64,000 nt of DNA from Micromonospora sp. NBRC 110009 (GTDB taxonomy: Bacteria > Actinomycetota > Actinomycetes > Mycobacteriales > Micromonosporaceae). The notes beneath the pieces are model-generated. The model did not search any database. It was not told where the DNA came from and saw only the letters and a list, made by a program, of their open reading frames with translations. The stretch spans positions 1,612,001 to 1,676,000 of the forward strand of contig NZ_CP130427.1 in assembly GCF_030518795.1 (NCBI RefSeq), given 5' to 3'. Shown here in pieces: positions 23,507 through 32,566 of this stretch. Position numbers and translations under genes: made by a program. The stretch's first letter is position 1; every line of letters starts with the position of its first letter.

Positions 23507-24184
23507 GTGGCCGTGGGCAGGTGGAGCGGTCCCGGTGCGCTCGCAGTGCTGCGTCGCGTGGTGGCGTACGAGATCGGCATGTGGCTGAGCCTCGGTCGCT
23601 GGCTGCTGCGCCGGCCACCGGCGCTGGAGCCCGGGGCGGTGCCGTTCGGCTACGTCGGCGTGGTGAAACCGATCCTGATCGCCTTCATCGTCCTGTCGGC
23701 CATCGAGATCCCGATCTTCGACCTGATCCTCCAACACACCCTGCCGTGGCCGACGGTGCGGCACACCGTGCTGGCGCTCGGGATCTGGGGTCTGCTCTGG
23801 ATGATCGGCCTCTTCGCCGCCCTCCGGATCCACCCGCACGCCGCCGGCGCCGAGGGCCTGCGCGTCCGCAACGGCTTCTCGGTGGACTTCCTGGTGCCGT
23901 GGACGGCCATCGCCCGGGTCGACGCCAGCTACCGCTCGGTGCCCGCCAGCCGGGCGGTGCAGATCGAGCCGGACGAGGCGCGAGTGATCCTGAACGTCGT
24001 CACCGGCAAGCAGACCAGCGTCGACCTCGTCCTGCGCGAGCCGCTCGACGTACGGCTGCCCAAGGGTCCGAGCGGGCCGGTGCACGAGATCCGCCTCTAC
24101 GCCGACGACCCGGCCGCGCTCGTGACCCTCACGCGCCAGCATCTCGCCGTACGGCTGACCGGGACGGACGGCCCGGCGGCCTGA
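23507..24184 (+). CDS. Membrane protein divergent from TetR regulator
   Basis: The 225-residue product has two membrane helices in the first half (about 55-80 and 88-110, IAFIVLSAIEIPIFDLIL and VLALGIWGLLWMIGLFAALR). A soluble C-terminal domain follows, with DFLVPWTAIARVDASYRSVP and ARVILNVVTGKQTSVDLVL. I see no transporter signature. GGAAGGA precedes the GTG at 23507; a second GTG two codons on is possible. The TetR-controlled promoter makes it an inducible gene, perhaps responding to an envelope-active compound. Confidence 0.65.
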   Translation: MAVGRWSGPGALAVLRRVVAYEIGMWLSLGRWLLRRPPALEPGAVPFGYVGVVKPILIAFIVLSAIEIPIFDLILQHTLPWPTVRHTVLALGIWGLLWMIGLFAALRIHPHAAGAEGLRVRNGFSVDFLVPWTAIARVDASYRSVPASRAVQIEPDEARVILNVVTGKQTSVDLVLREPLDVRLPKGPSGPVHEIRLYADDPAALVTLTRQHLAVRLTGTDGPAA

Positions 24185-24227
24185 CCGCGTGGCCCGCGCG
24201 CCGGCGACCGATGCGCGGGCCGCAGCG

Positions 24228-25424
24228 TCAGAGCTTGTACTCCTTGAGCAGGCCGCGGGAGATGATCGTCTTCTGGATCTCCGAGGTGCCCTCGCCGATG
24301 AGCAGGAACGGGGCCTCCCGCATCAACCGCTCGATCTCGTACTCCTTGGAGTAGCCGTAGCCGCCGTGGATGCGGAACGCCTCCTGCACGACCTCGGCGC
24401 AGTACTCGGAGGCGAGCAGCTTGGCCATGCCGGCCTCGACGTCGTTGCGCTGGCCGGCGTCCTTGAGCCGGGCGGCGTTGACCATGAGGGCGTGCGCCGC
24501 CTCGATCTTCGTACCCATCTCGGCGAGCTTGAAGGCGACGGCCTGGTGCTTCGCGAGGGGCTGGCCGAAGGTGCGGCGCTGCTGGGCGTACGCGACGGCC
24601 AGTTCGAAGGCGCGGATGGAGATGCCGCAGGCGCGGGCGGCCACGTTGACCCGGCCGACCTCGATTCCGTCCATCATCTGGTAGAAGCCGCGGCCGACCT
24701 TCTCCTCGCCGCCGAGCACGGCGGAGGCGGGCACGGTGACGCCGTCGAGCACCATCTCGGTGGTCTCGACGCCCTTGTAGCCCATCTTGTCGATCTTGCC
24801 GGGGATGGTCAGGCCGGGCGCGGTCTCACCGAAGCCGGGCTCCTTCTCCAGCAGGAAGGTGCTCATGTTGCCGTAGACGGAGTCGGCGCCGGTGTCGGTC
24901 TTGACCAGGGTGGCCACCACCGAGGAGTACGCCCCGTTGGTCAGCCACATCTTCTGGCCGTTGATGACGTAGTTGTCGCCGTCGCGGACGGCCCTCGACT
25001 TGATCGCGGAGACGTCGGAGCCGCACTCCGGCTCGGACATGGAGAAGGCGCCGCGCACCTCGCCGGTGGCCATCCGGGGCAGCAGCCGGGCCTTCTGGTC
25101 GGCCGAGCCATGCTGGGAGATCAGGTACGCCACGATGAAGTGGGTGTTGACGATGCCGGAGATCGACATCCAGCCCCGGGACAGCTCCTCCACCACTAGG
25201 GCGTAGGTCAGCAGGGACTCGCCGAGGCCGCCGTACTCCTCGTCGATGGTCAGGCCGAACAGGCCCATCTCGCGCATCCCGTCGAGGATGTCGCTGGGGT
25301 ACTCGTCGGCGTGCTCCAGCCGCTGGGCGTGCGGAATGATCTCCTTGTCGGCGAACTCCCGGACGGTTTCCAGGATCGACCGCTGCACATCGGTCAGGCC
25401 GGGCGTCTGGGCGAGTCGGGCCAT
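24228..25424 (-). CDS. Acyl-CoA dehydrogenase
   Basis: The 398-residue flavoenzyme has the FAD/substrate signature MSEPECGSDVSAIKSRAVRD, the middle beta-domain (YVINGQKMWLTNGAYSSVV) and the C-terminal helix bundle with GEGTSEIQKTIISRGLL, in which the Glu is the expected catalytic base. It oxidises an acyl-CoA to enoyl-CoA and passes electrons to electron-transfer flavoprotein. Substrate chain type is not visible. It is monocistronic, with GGAGG 6 nt before the ATG, and faces the membrane protein gene convergently. Confidence 0.95.
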   Translation of the reverse strand: MARLAQTPGLTDVQRSILETVREFADKEIIPHAQRLEHADEYPSDILDGMREMGLFGLTIDEEYGGLGESLLTYALVVEELSRGWMSISGIVNTHFIVAYLISQHGSADQKARLLPRMATGEVRGAFSMSEPECGSDVSAIKSRAVRDGDNYVINGQKMWLTNGAYSSVVATLVKTDTGADSVYGNMSTFLLEKEPGFGETAPGLTIPGKIDKMGYKGVETTEMVLDGVTVPASAVLGGEEKVGRGFYQMMDGIEVGRVNVAARACGISIRAFELAVAYAQQRRTFGQPLAKHQAVAFKLAEMGTKIEAAHALMVNAARLKDAGQRNDVEAGMAKLLASEYCAEVVQEAFRIHGGYGYSKEYEIERLMREAPFLLIGEGTSEIQKTIISRGLLKEYKL

Positions 25425-25604
25425 CTCAGCCTCCGAGGGATCGGCGCATTACTCGTGGGTAACTGAACGCTGAGTCAGTATCGGCCCCGCGCCCGGCGAG
25501 GCCAAGGTGACCAGTCCACACAACCGCTGTGAAAAGGTTCACCGCTGCGGGTAGCGTCCGCAAGAGAGAGGGCCGTTGAGCTGCGACGGAAGGGGCGAAC
25601 GGGC

Positions 25605-26036
25605 GTGAGCCAACCACCCGGCGAGCCGGACCAGCCGCCGTCGCCGTACGAGCCGCCGGCCTACGGCCAGCCGTACGGGCAGCAGCCGCACCAACCGCAC
25701 TGGGGGCAGCAGCCGCCAGGAGGGGCCCAGCCCCCGTACGCCCCGCAGCCGCCCTACGGGCAGTACGGCCCGCCCGGCGAGGCGCCGCGCCCGCACGGCG
25801 GGCCGAACGTACTCGCCATCCTGTCCCTGGTCTTCGCCTTCGTCTTCGCCCCCGCCGGGATCGTCCTCGGCCACCTGGCGAAGCGCCAGATCAAGCAGAC
25901 CGGCGAGGAGGGCGACCAGCTCGCCACCTGGGGGCTGATCCTCAGCTACATCTTCACCGCGCTCGGACTGATCGCCTGCTGCGGCTGGATCGCCCTGGCC
26001 TGGTGGGCGAACTCCGACAACGGCAACTACGGCTGA
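25605..26036 (+). CDS. DUF4190 membrane protein with Pro/Gln/Tyr-rich N-terminus
   Basis: The 143-residue protein has a disordered Pro/Tyr/Gln/Gly-rich half (1-66) and then the DUF4190 domain. The domain has two membrane helices around the polar loop LGHLAKRQIKQTGEEGDQLA (about 88-107). Such proteins are common membrane proteins of actinomycetes with no assigned role. TAGCGT near 25553 fits a -10 box. Its stop lies 3 nt from the stop of the convergent SDR gene. A second family member is at 27048-27599. Confidence 0.85.
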   Translation: MSQPPGEPDQPPSPYEPPAYGQPYGQQPHQPHWGQQPPGGAQPPYAPQPPYGQYGPPGEAPRPHGGPNVLAILSLVFAFVFAPAGIVLGHLAKRQIKQTGEEGDQLATWGLILSYIFTALGLIACCGWIALAWWANSDNGNYG

Positions 26037-26039
26037 CCG

Positions 26040-26795
26040 TCAGCGGAACTCGGCCTCGCGGACGCTGTTGCCGCCGTCGACCACCAGCATCTGCCCGGTG
26101 ATGTACGAGGCGGCCGGCGAGCAGAGGAAGGCGATCGCGGCGGCCACCTCGTCCGGCGTGCCGGGGCGGCCCACCGGGGTGCCGAGCCCCTGCTTGATCT
26201 CGGCGGCCGTCGACGCCGCGGTGTAGATGGTGCCCGGCGCGACCGCGTTGACCGTGACGCCGTCGGCGATCATCTCCATCGCCAGCGCCCGGGTCAGCCC
26301 CACCACACCCGCCTTCGCCGCCGCGTACGCGGCCTCGGTCGGCAGCGCGTTGACCGGGCCGGCGGTGGCGGACAGGTTCACGATGCGGCCCCAGCCCCGC
26401 TCGGCCATCCCGCCGATGAAGGCGCGGCTGCACAGGAACGCCGTGGTGAGGTTGCGGTCGATCTCGCCGCGCCACTCGTCGTAGCTGAGCTGGGCCACCG
26501 GCCGCAGCACCTCCGGGCTGGCCCGGCTGGCCAGGCCCGCGTTGTTCACCAGCACCTCGACGTCGCCGAGCTGCTCGGCCACCGCGTCGGCGAGGGCACC
26601 GACCTCGGACTCGTCGGTGAGGTCGGCAACGAAGCCGGTGACCCCCAGCTCGCCGGCACGCTCGTGGATCCGTCGGGTGGTGGAGACGATCGCCACCCGG
26701 GCGCCCAGGTCGGCGAGGCGGCGGGCGGTCGCGTACCCGATCCCGTCCGCACTGCCGGCACCGGTGACCAGCGCGACCCGGCCGTCCAGCCGCAT
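26040..26795 (-). CDS. Short-chain dehydrogenase/reductase
   Basis: The 251-residue enzyme has the Rossmann glycine motif [11 protein letters not shown], which carries two extra residues compared with TGxxxGxG. It also has NNAG, the catalytic Ser segment NLSATAG and YAAAK, and a C-terminal [14 protein letters not shown]. It reduces or oxidises an alcohol/ketone with NAD(P)H; the substrate is unknown. I chose the ATG at 26795 ([12 protein letters not shown]) because the longer frame to 26930 adds a basic, non-conserved 45-residue tail. Confidence 0.92.
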   Translation of the reverse strand: MRLDGRVALVTGAGSADGIGYATARRLADLGARVAIVSTTRRIHERAGELGVTGFVADLTDESEVGALADAVAEQLGDVEVLVNNAGLASRASPEVLRPVAQLSYDEWRGEIDRNLTTAFLCSRAFIGGMAERGWGRIVNLSATAGPVNALPTEAAYAAAKAGVVGLTRALAMEMIADGVTVNAVAPGTIYTAASTAAEIKQGLGTPVGRPGTPDEVAAAIAFLCSPAASYITGQMLVVDGGNSVREAEFR

Positions 26796-27047
26796 GGTGA
26801 CCGGTTCCGCCAGCGGCGCCGGCTGGTCCTGGTCGGCGGAGCCGGCCGGGAAGCTGACCCGGCTGCGGCGTGCCAGCCCCGGGCGACTCACGTCCCGTCG
26901 CGACCGACCGCCGCGCGCGTCAAGTGCCATGCCGCGATCCTGCCCGCTGTGGACGTCCCGGGCAACGCGGCACCCGGAAAGGCGGGCCTCGGACTTGTGC
27001 CGCGCTGGCTACCCTGACGGCACCCGAAGAGCTATGGAGATGACCCG

Positions 27048-27599
27048 ATGAGCTATCCCCCACCGGCCGGTGGTTGGCACGACCCGTCCGCGCCCGGCCC
27101 GCATTCCGCGCCGCCGGCCGACCCGACGCTGCCAATGGGCGGCAACCCGGTCCCGACCCAGCCGACCCCGGCGGACCCCTACGCGCCCGCCGACCCGTAT
27201 GCCGCACCGGGCTACCCGCCACCGCACGCCAACCCGTACGCCGCGCCGGGCTACCCGCCACCGCACGCCGACCCCTACGCGGCGGCCGGTTACCCGCCGC
27301 CGGCCTACCCGGCGTACCCCCCGCCGTCCGCCAAGACCAACGGGCTGGCCATCGCGGCGCTGGCGCTCGCGTTGCTCGGCTTCACCTCGTGCATCACCGC
27401 CCCGATCGGCGCGATCCTGGGGCACGTGGCCCGCAAGCAGATCCGGGAGACCGGCGAGCAGGGCGACGGCATGGCGAAGGCCGGTATCATCATCGGCTGG
27501 ATCGTCACGGGCCTGATGGTGGTGCTGATCGCCGTCTACATCGTGGTGATCGTCATCGCCGTCAACTCGGACACCGGCGGCAGCACGTCCACCTTCTGA
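27048..27599 (+). CDS. DUF4190 membrane protein with Tyr/Pro repeats
   Basis: The 183-residue protein has a long disordered N-terminus with three tandem 13-residue units of the form (D/N)PYAAxGYPPPHA (residues 49-87). The DUF4190 pair of membrane helices follows around GHVARKQIRETGEQGDGMAK, and a short polar tail ends in STSTF. GGAGATGACCCG gives a ribosome binding site, and TACCCT near 27010 a -10 box. Function unknown; it is a paralogue of the protein at 25605. Confidence 0.85.
   Translation: MSYPPPAGGWHDPSAPGPHSAPPADPTLPMGGNPVPTQPTPADPYAPADPYAAPGYPPPHANPYAAPGYPPPHADPYAAAGYPPPAYPAYPPPSAKTNGLAIAALALALLGFTSCITAPIGAILGHVARKQIRETGEQGDGMAKAGIIIGWIVTGLMVVLIAVYIVVIVIAVNSDTGGSTSTF
27192..27308 (+). 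repeat. Three tandem 39-bp units inside the DUF4190 gene
   Basis: Units begin at 27192, 27231 and 27270, each encoding one 13-residue Tyr/Pro repeat. The first two are nearly identical in bases, which shows recent in-frame duplication; the third is more diverged. Confidence 0.8.
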
Positions 27600-27600
27600 C

Positions 27601-27640
27601 CCGGACGGGCCGCCCCGGTCGACCGGGGCGGCCCGTCCGG
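27601..27640. terminator. Perfect 40-bp palindrome, bidirectional terminator
   Basis: Positions 27601-27620 are the exact reverse complement of 27621-27640. The palindrome begins right after the DUF4190 stop and ends 3 nt before the stop of the convergent CitE-like gene, so it can end transcripts from both sides. It is all GC-rich with no T tract. Confidence 0.75.
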
Positions 27641-27643
27641 CAG

Positions 27644-28600
27644 TCACTCCGCAGGCGGGGTGAAGGACGAGGTACGGCTCATCCCGGCGGCGCGGCCCTT
27701 GGCGGCGACCACCAGCGCCATCTTGCGGGACGCCTCATCGATCATCTCGTCGCCGAGCATCACCGCGCCGAGCTTCCCGCCCGCCTCCGACGTGTACCAG
27801 TCGTACGCGTCGAGGATCAGCTCGGCGTGGTCGTAGTCGGCCTGGGCCGGCGAGTAGACCTCGTTCGCCGCGTCGATCTGGCCCGGGTGCAGCACCCACT
27901 TGCCGTCGAAGCCGAGCGCCGCCGAGCGCTTGGCCACCTCGCGGAACGCGTCCACGTCGCGGATCTGCAGGAACGGGCCGTCGATGGCCTGCTTGTCGTG
28001 CATCCGCGCGGCCATCAGGATGCGCATCAGGATGTAGTGGTAGGGGTCCCCCGGGTAGTCCGGGATCAGCGCGCCGACCACCAGCGACTTCATGTTGATC
28101 GAGGCCATGAAGTCGGCCGGGCCGAAGATGATCGTCTCGACCCGGGGCGAGGCGGCCGCGATCGCGTCGACGTTGACCAGCCCGGCCGCGTTCTCGATCT
28201 GCGCCTCGATGCCGATCCGACCGACCTCCAGGCCCAGGGTCTTCTCGATCTGGGTCAGCGTCAGGTCCAGCCACTGCACCTGGGCGGCGTTCTGCACCTT
28301 CGGCAGCATGATGCAGTCCAGGTTGGCGCCCGCGCCCTCGACCACCTCGATCACGTCCCGGTAGGTCCACGGCGTGGTCAGGTCGTTCACCCGGACCACC
28401 CGGGTCTTGCCGGCCCAGTCGCCCTCGTTCAGCGCGGCGACGATGTTCTTCCGGGCGTCCGGCTTGGCCAGCGGGGCGACCGCGTCCTCCAGGTCGAGGA
28501 AGACCTGGTCGGCGGGGAGGCCCTGGGCCTTGCCGAGCATCTTGACGCTGGAGCCGGGTACCGCGAGGCAGGACCGGCGGGGGCGACCGACAGCGGCCAT
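27644..28600 (-). CDS. HpcH/HpaI aldolase / citrate lyase beta-like (CitE family) CoA lyase
   Basis: The 318-residue TIM-barrel protein shows the family's VFLDLEDAVAPLAKPDAR, GRIGIEAQIENAAGLVNVDA and FGPADFMASINM segments, with the Mg-binding Glu/Asp positions present. Close relatives are the beta-methylmalyl-CoA/malyl-CoA lyases that act beside crotonyl-CoA carboxylase and a MaoC hydratase in the ethylmalonyl-CoA pathway of actinomycetes. The ATG at 28600 follows AGGAG by 8 nt. No ccr gene is in this window, so the pathway assignment is inferred from family resemblance. Confidence 0.85.
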   Translation of the reverse strand: MAAVGRPRRSCLAVPGSSVKMLGKAQGLPADQVFLDLEDAVAPLAKPDARKNIVAALNEGDWAGKTRVVRVNDLTTPWTYRDVIEVVEGAGANLDCIMLPKVQNAAQVQWLDLTLTQIEKTLGLEVGRIGIEAQIENAAGLVNVDAIAAASPRVETIIFGPADFMASINMKSLVVGALIPDYPGDPYHYILMRILMAARMHDKQAIDGPFLQIRDVDAFREVAKRSAALGFDGKWVLHPGQIDAANEVYSPAQADYDHAELILDAYDWYTSEAGGKLGAVMLGDEMIDEASRKMALVVAAKGRAAGMSRTSSFTPPAE

Positions 28601-28710
28601 GGATGCGCTCCTTCCAGCGTCCGGCGGGCACGCCGACGCCACCAGAAATTGACGAAACCGAGAACTTAACGATCCCAAAGGGCGTTGTGACGCCACGGTA
28701 ACCTCGTCCC

Positions 28711-29556
28711 GTGACCGGGGTGAATGGACCTGTGGAAGATCTCACTGAGCGTCGGATCGTGGTGGTGACCGGGGCCAGCTCGGGCATCGGGCTGGCCGCC
28801 GCGGCCGACCTGGCGCGCCGCGGCGACCAGGTGGTCCTGGTCGGGCGGGACCCGGCCCGGCTCCAGGCCGCCGGGGACCGGGTGCGCGAGGCCAGCGGGG
28901 AGCGACCGGAGCTGTTCCGGGCCGACTTCGCCGTCCTCGACGACGTGCGCCGGCTCGCCGAGAAGCTGCGCGCCGCGTACGACCGGATCGACGTGCTGGC
29001 CAACAACGCCGGCGCGATCGTGCTCCAGCCGGTCAGCACGGTCGACGGCTTCGAGCTGAGCATGCAGGCCAACCACCTCGCCCCGTTCCTGCTCAGCAAC
29101 CTGCTGCGGGACCGGATCGGCCGGATGGTGGTGACCGGCTCCGACGCACACCGCAGCGGCGTGCTCGACCCGGACGACCTGAACTCGGCCCTGCGCCACT
29201 ACCGCCCGTTCCGCGCGTACGGCACCAGCAAGCAGGCGAACATCCTCTTCACCGCCGAGGCGGCCCGGCGCTGGCCCGAGGTGCCGGCGTACTCGTTCCA
29301 CCCGGGCGTGGTGCACACCCGGTTCGGCAACGAGAGCAGGCTGGTCGCCCTGGGCATGCGGCTGCTGCCGTTCCGCAGCCCGGAGAAGGGCGCGGAGACC
29401 CTGGTCTGGCTGGCCAACCAGGACCCGTCCCGGTTGGTCAGCGGCGGCTACTACGCCGACCGGCGGCCCCACCGGCCGCGGTCCAAGGCGAGCGATCCCG
29501 CGCTGGCCGCCCGGCTGTGGGCGACGAGCGCCCGCGCGGTCGGCCTCGACGCCTAG
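28711..29556 (+). CDS. Short-chain dehydrogenase (retinol dehydrogenase-like)
   Basis: The 281-residue protein has TGASSGIGLA, NNAG, the catalytic Ser in MVVTGSDAHRSG and YGTSKQAN for YxxxK. It also carries a C-terminal extension (WLANQDPSRLVSGGYYADRR) typical of the retinol-dehydrogenase/WWOX-like SDR subgroup. Substrate unknown. TAACCT (28699-28704) lies 6 nt before the GTG start, so a leaderless transcript is likely. Confidence 0.92.
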   Translation: MTGVNGPVEDLTERRIVVVTGASSGIGLAAAADLARRGDQVVLVGRDPARLQAAGDRVREASGERPELFRADFAVLDDVRRLAEKLRAAYDRIDVLANNAGAIVLQPVSTVDGFELSMQANHLAPFLLSNLLRDRIGRMVVTGSDAHRSGVLDPDDLNSALRHYRPFRAYGTSKQANILFTAEAARRWPEVPAYSFHPGVVHTRFGNESRLVALGMRLLPFRSPEKGAETLVWLANQDPSRLVSGGYYADRRPHRPRSKASDPALAARLWATSARAVGLDA

Positions 29557-29603
29557 CCGTTTCCGGGTGCCGGCGGGGCCGGTCCGCTGCGATACTCCGC
29601 CGC

Positions 29604-30320
29604 ATGACCGACCACGAAGGAGCGAGCCTGCACGTCGGCGGCGCGGACGCGGAACTGTCCGCCCGGCTGGAACGGGAGCTGACCGCATTCAACAACGCCG
29701 CCACCGGCGCCGACGACGAGACCGACCTGTCGGTGCGGGTGGTCGACCCCGACGGTGAGCTGGTGGCCGGGCTGACCGGCTGGACCTGGGGCGGCCGGGC
29801 CGGGATCAACATGGTGTGGGTGCGCGACGACCAGCGGGGCGCGGGCTGGGGCGAGCGGCTGCTGCGGGCCGCCGAGGAGGAGGCCCGGCGGCGCGGCTGC
29901 ACCGAGATCTCGGTGGCCTCGTTCTCGTTCCAGGCCCCGGACTTCTACCGGCGGCACGGCTACTCCGACACCGGGATCCGCGACGGCATCCCCGGCGGCC
30001 ACGTCGACCACCAGTTCTGGAAGTCGCTGGTCGACGACCCGGCCGGGGTGCTCCAGGTGGTCGCGCTGGTCGACCTGAGCGCCGACGCCGAGATCGGCCG
30101 ACGGTACGAGGACGCCGTGCTCGCCCTGCTCGGGCGGCACGGGGGCCGGCTGGAGCGGCGGCTGCGCACCGGGGACGGGCAGACCGAGGTGCACGTGATC
30201 CGGTTCGCCGCGCGGGCCGGCTACGACGCGTTCCTGGCCGACCCCGCGCGTGCCGCGCTCCGGGCCGGGCTGGGCGACGCCGCACCCACCACCCGGGTCC
30301 TCGAGGTCCGCGACGTCTGA
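29604..30320 (+). CDS. GNAT acetyltransferase fused to a DUF1330-like C-terminal domain
   Basis: The 238-residue protein has a GNAT fold in the first 140 residues: INMVWVRDDQRGAGWGERLL is the acetyl-CoA loop (motif A), and SFQAPDFYRRHGYSDTG is motif B. The remaining 95 residues (VLQVVALVDLSADAEIGRRY, then VHVIRFAARAGYDAFLADPA) look like a ferredoxin-like DUF1330/EthD-type domain. This two-domain fusion is unusual. GATACT sits 7 nt before the ATG. The stop is 3 nt from that of the convergent permease. Confidence 0.8.
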   Translation: MTDHEGASLHVGGADAELSARLERELTAFNNAATGADDETDLSVRVVDPDGELVAGLTGWTWGGRAGINMVWVRDDQRGAGWGERLLRAAEEEARRRGCTEISVASFSFQAPDFYRRHGYSDTGIRDGIPGGHVDHQFWKSLVDDPAGVLQVVALVDLSADAEIGRRYEDAVLALLGRHGGRLERRLRTGDGQTEVHVIRFAARAGYDAFLADPARAALRAGLGDAAPTTRVLEVRDV

Positions 30321-30323
30321 GCG

Positions 30324-32522
30324 TCACTCGGAGACGTGCACCGGGACGCTGGTCACCACCACGCCGGGCAGCGACCGCAGGGCGGCGCGGAGCCGCTGCT
30401 CGACCCGGCTGTGCAGCAGCCGGTGCCGGCGGCGGCGCAGCACCACCTCCGGCACGATCACGGTCAGCGTCAGGTCCGGCCGGCCGGCGTGCAGCGCATC
30501 CAGGTAGTGGGCCAGCGGCCCGACCACCGACCGGTACGGCGACACGATCGTCTCCAGCCGCAGGTGGTCGCCCCAGGCCCGCCACTGCTCCCGGAACCGG
30601 TCCGCCTCCGCCTCCTCGGGAGCGATGTGCACCGCCAGCGTCGGCTGGCCCAGCGACGCCGCGTACGCCATGGCGCGCAGCGACGCCCGGTTCAGCCGGG
30701 CCACCGGCACGATCACCAGGTGGCGTACCTCCTGGGGGAGTTCCTCGCCCTCGGCGGAGCCCGCCGGTCCCGGCGGCGCGCCACCCGGCGGGGCTTCGGC
30801 GGGCGGCGGTGGGTGCAGCGCCAGGGCGTGTTCCAGCACGGTGTAGTGGTGGTGGATCCGGCGGGCGATCAGCACCAGCGCCGGCACCGCGATCACCACC
30901 ACCCAGGCCCCCTCGCTGAACTTGCCGACCGCGGCGGTCAGCAGCACCAGCCCGGACAGCGTGGCGCCGACCGCGTTGAGCACCAGCCGGTGCCGCCAGC
31001 CCGGGTCCCGGTGGCGGCGCCAGTGCACCACCATGCCGGCCTGCGAGAGCGTGAAGGCGAGGAACACGCCGACGGCGTAGAGCGGGATCAGCGACTCGGT
31101 GTGCCCGCCGAACGCGACGAAGATGAGCGCCGCGGCCAGGGCCAACGCGACCAGGCCGTTGTTGAACGACAGCCGGTCCCCGAGATGCAGGAACCGGCGG
31201 GGTGCGTGGCCGTTTCGGGCCATGAAGAAGAGCAGCCGGGGAAAGTCGTTGAAGGCGGTGTTCGCCGCCAGCAGCAGGATCAGCGCGGTGGCGGCCTGCA
31301 GGCACGCGTACCAGGGGCCGGTGGGGAAGGTGAGCCGGCCGAGCTGGGACAGGATCGTCTGGTCCGGCCGGGGCACCAGCCCGTTCAGGTGGATCAGGCC
31401 GACCAGCCCGGCGAAGAGCAGCACCAGCATGGCGACCATCCAGCCGAGCGTGGTGCGGGCGTTGCGCCATTCGGTCGGGCGGAACGCGGGTATGGCGTTC
31501 GAGACCGCCTCGATGCCGGTCATCGACACCGCGCCGGAGGAGAACGCCCGGAGCACCAGCAGCAGGCCCAGCCCCTCCGCCGCCGGCACCGGCGGCGGCG
31601 GCACCGGCGCGAAGCCTCGGGTCGCCGCGCGGACGTAGCCGACCACCAGCAGGGCGAGGACCGCGGCCACGAAGGCGTACGTGGGCAGGACGAAGAGGTT
31701 GCCGGCGGTCCGGACCCCGCGCAGGTTCCCGGCGAGCAGCACGGCGATCACCAGCACCCCGAGCGGCACGGCGATCGGGGTCAGCCCGGGCAGCGCCGAG
31801 GTGACCGCGTGCACCCCGGCCGCGATCGACACCGACACGGTGAGCACGTAGTCGAGCATCAGCCCCGCCGCCGCCATGAGCCCGGCCGTCGTCCCCAGGT
31901 TGTCCCCGGCCACGATGTACGAGCCCGCCCCGTGCGGGTACGCCGGGATCGTCTGCCGGTAGGACAGCCCCACCGCGACCATCAGCACCACCAGCAGGGC
32001 GGCCAGCGGCAGGGAGAGCCCGAGCGTGGCCGTGCCGGCGAGCACCAGCACGGCCAGCATCGCCTCCGGCCCGTACGCGACCGAGCTGAGCAGGTCGGAG
32101 GAGAGGATCGGCAGGGCGACCAGCTTCCGCATCCGTTCGTAGAGCACGGCGGAACTGGACAGCGGCGGGCCGAACAGCGCCCGGCGCAGCCGGGTGAGCG
32201 CCCGCCCGGCGCGGGAGCCGGGCAGGTGGGCCGGCGCGGTGGTGCACAGCTCGCCCGGTTCCTCCACGGTGAACAGGTCGATCGGGGTCAGCCGCCCGAA
32301 CCGGGTCGGCGCCGGGCCGGGCCGGTTGCGACCCAGGCTCGGGTCGAGGGGCAGCTCCGCCGCCCGGCGGGGGGTGCGCCAGCGTTCCCCGATCCGGCTC
32401 AGCACCGCCCGCTCATCGGGCTTGAGCGGCGGAAACTCGGCCGAGGGCGTGACGAGCGTGCCCCGATCGGGCTCACCGTCACCCCGCCGCTCCGCTCGCG
32501 CCCCCATTCTCCGCACTCTCAC
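30324..32522 (-). CDS. APC-superfamily amino acid/polyamine permease with soluble C-terminal domain
   Basis: The 732-residue protein has about 12 membrane helices between residues 140 and 590, starting at LPILSSDLLSSVAYGPEAML, and GAGSYIVAGDNLGTTAGLMA near helix 3. A cytoplasmic C-terminal domain of about 130 residues follows, with HLVIVPVARLNRASLRAMAY, a universal-stress-like fold. The first 100 residues are hydrophilic and atypical. The start is uncertain: GTG at 32522 or ATG at 32507, or further in. It imports or exchanges amino acids; specificity is unknown. Confidence 0.85.
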   Translation of the reverse strand: MRVRRMGARAERRGDGEPDRGTLVTPSAEFPPLKPDERAVLSRIGERWRTPRRAAELPLDPSLGRNRPGPAPTRFGRLTPIDLFTVEEPGELCTTAPAHLPGSRAGRALTRLRRALFGPPLSSSAVLYERMRKLVALPILSSDLLSSVAYGPEAMLAVLVLAGTATLGLSLPLAALLVVLMVAVGLSYRQTIPAYPHGAGSYIVAGDNLGTTAGLMAAAGLMLDYVLTVSVSIAAGVHAVTSALPGLTPIAVPLGVLVIAVLLAGNLRGVRTAGNLFVLPTYAFVAAVLALLVVGYVRAATRGFAPVPPPPVPAAEGLGLLLVLRAFSSGAVSMTGIEAVSNAIPAFRPTEWRNARTTLGWMVAMLVLLFAGLVGLIHLNGLVPRPDQTILSQLGRLTFPTGPWYACLQAATALILLLAANTAFNDFPRLLFFMARNGHAPRRFLHLGDRLSFNNGLVALALAAALIFVAFGGHTESLIPLYAVGVFLAFTLSQAGMVVHWRRHRDPGWRHRLVLNAVGATLSGLVLLTAAVGKFSEGAWVVVIAVPALVLIARRIHHHYTVLEHALALHPPPPAEAPPGGAPPGPAGSAEGEELPQEVRHLVIVPVARLNRASLRAMAYAASLGQPTLAVHIAPEEAEADRFREQWRAWGDHLRLETIVSPYRSVVGPLAHYLDALHAGRPDLTLTVIVPEVVLRRRRHRLLHSRVEQRLRAALRSLPGVVVTSVPVHVSE

Positions 32523-32566
32523 CGAAAGCGGCCGCCCGGTCCGGGCTTTCCGGGAAAAGCGCGCTG

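Noticed and set aside
27192..27308. Tandem 39-bp repeats as a possible CRISPR array
   Set aside because: The units are contiguous without spacers and in frame with a coding region that encodes Tyr/Pro repeats.
27601..27640. Perfect 40-bp palindrome as a recombination or attachment site
   Set aside because: It lies exactly between two convergent stop codons, and similar hairpins mark other convergent gene ends (55013, 59839, 63123). Termination is the simpler explanation.
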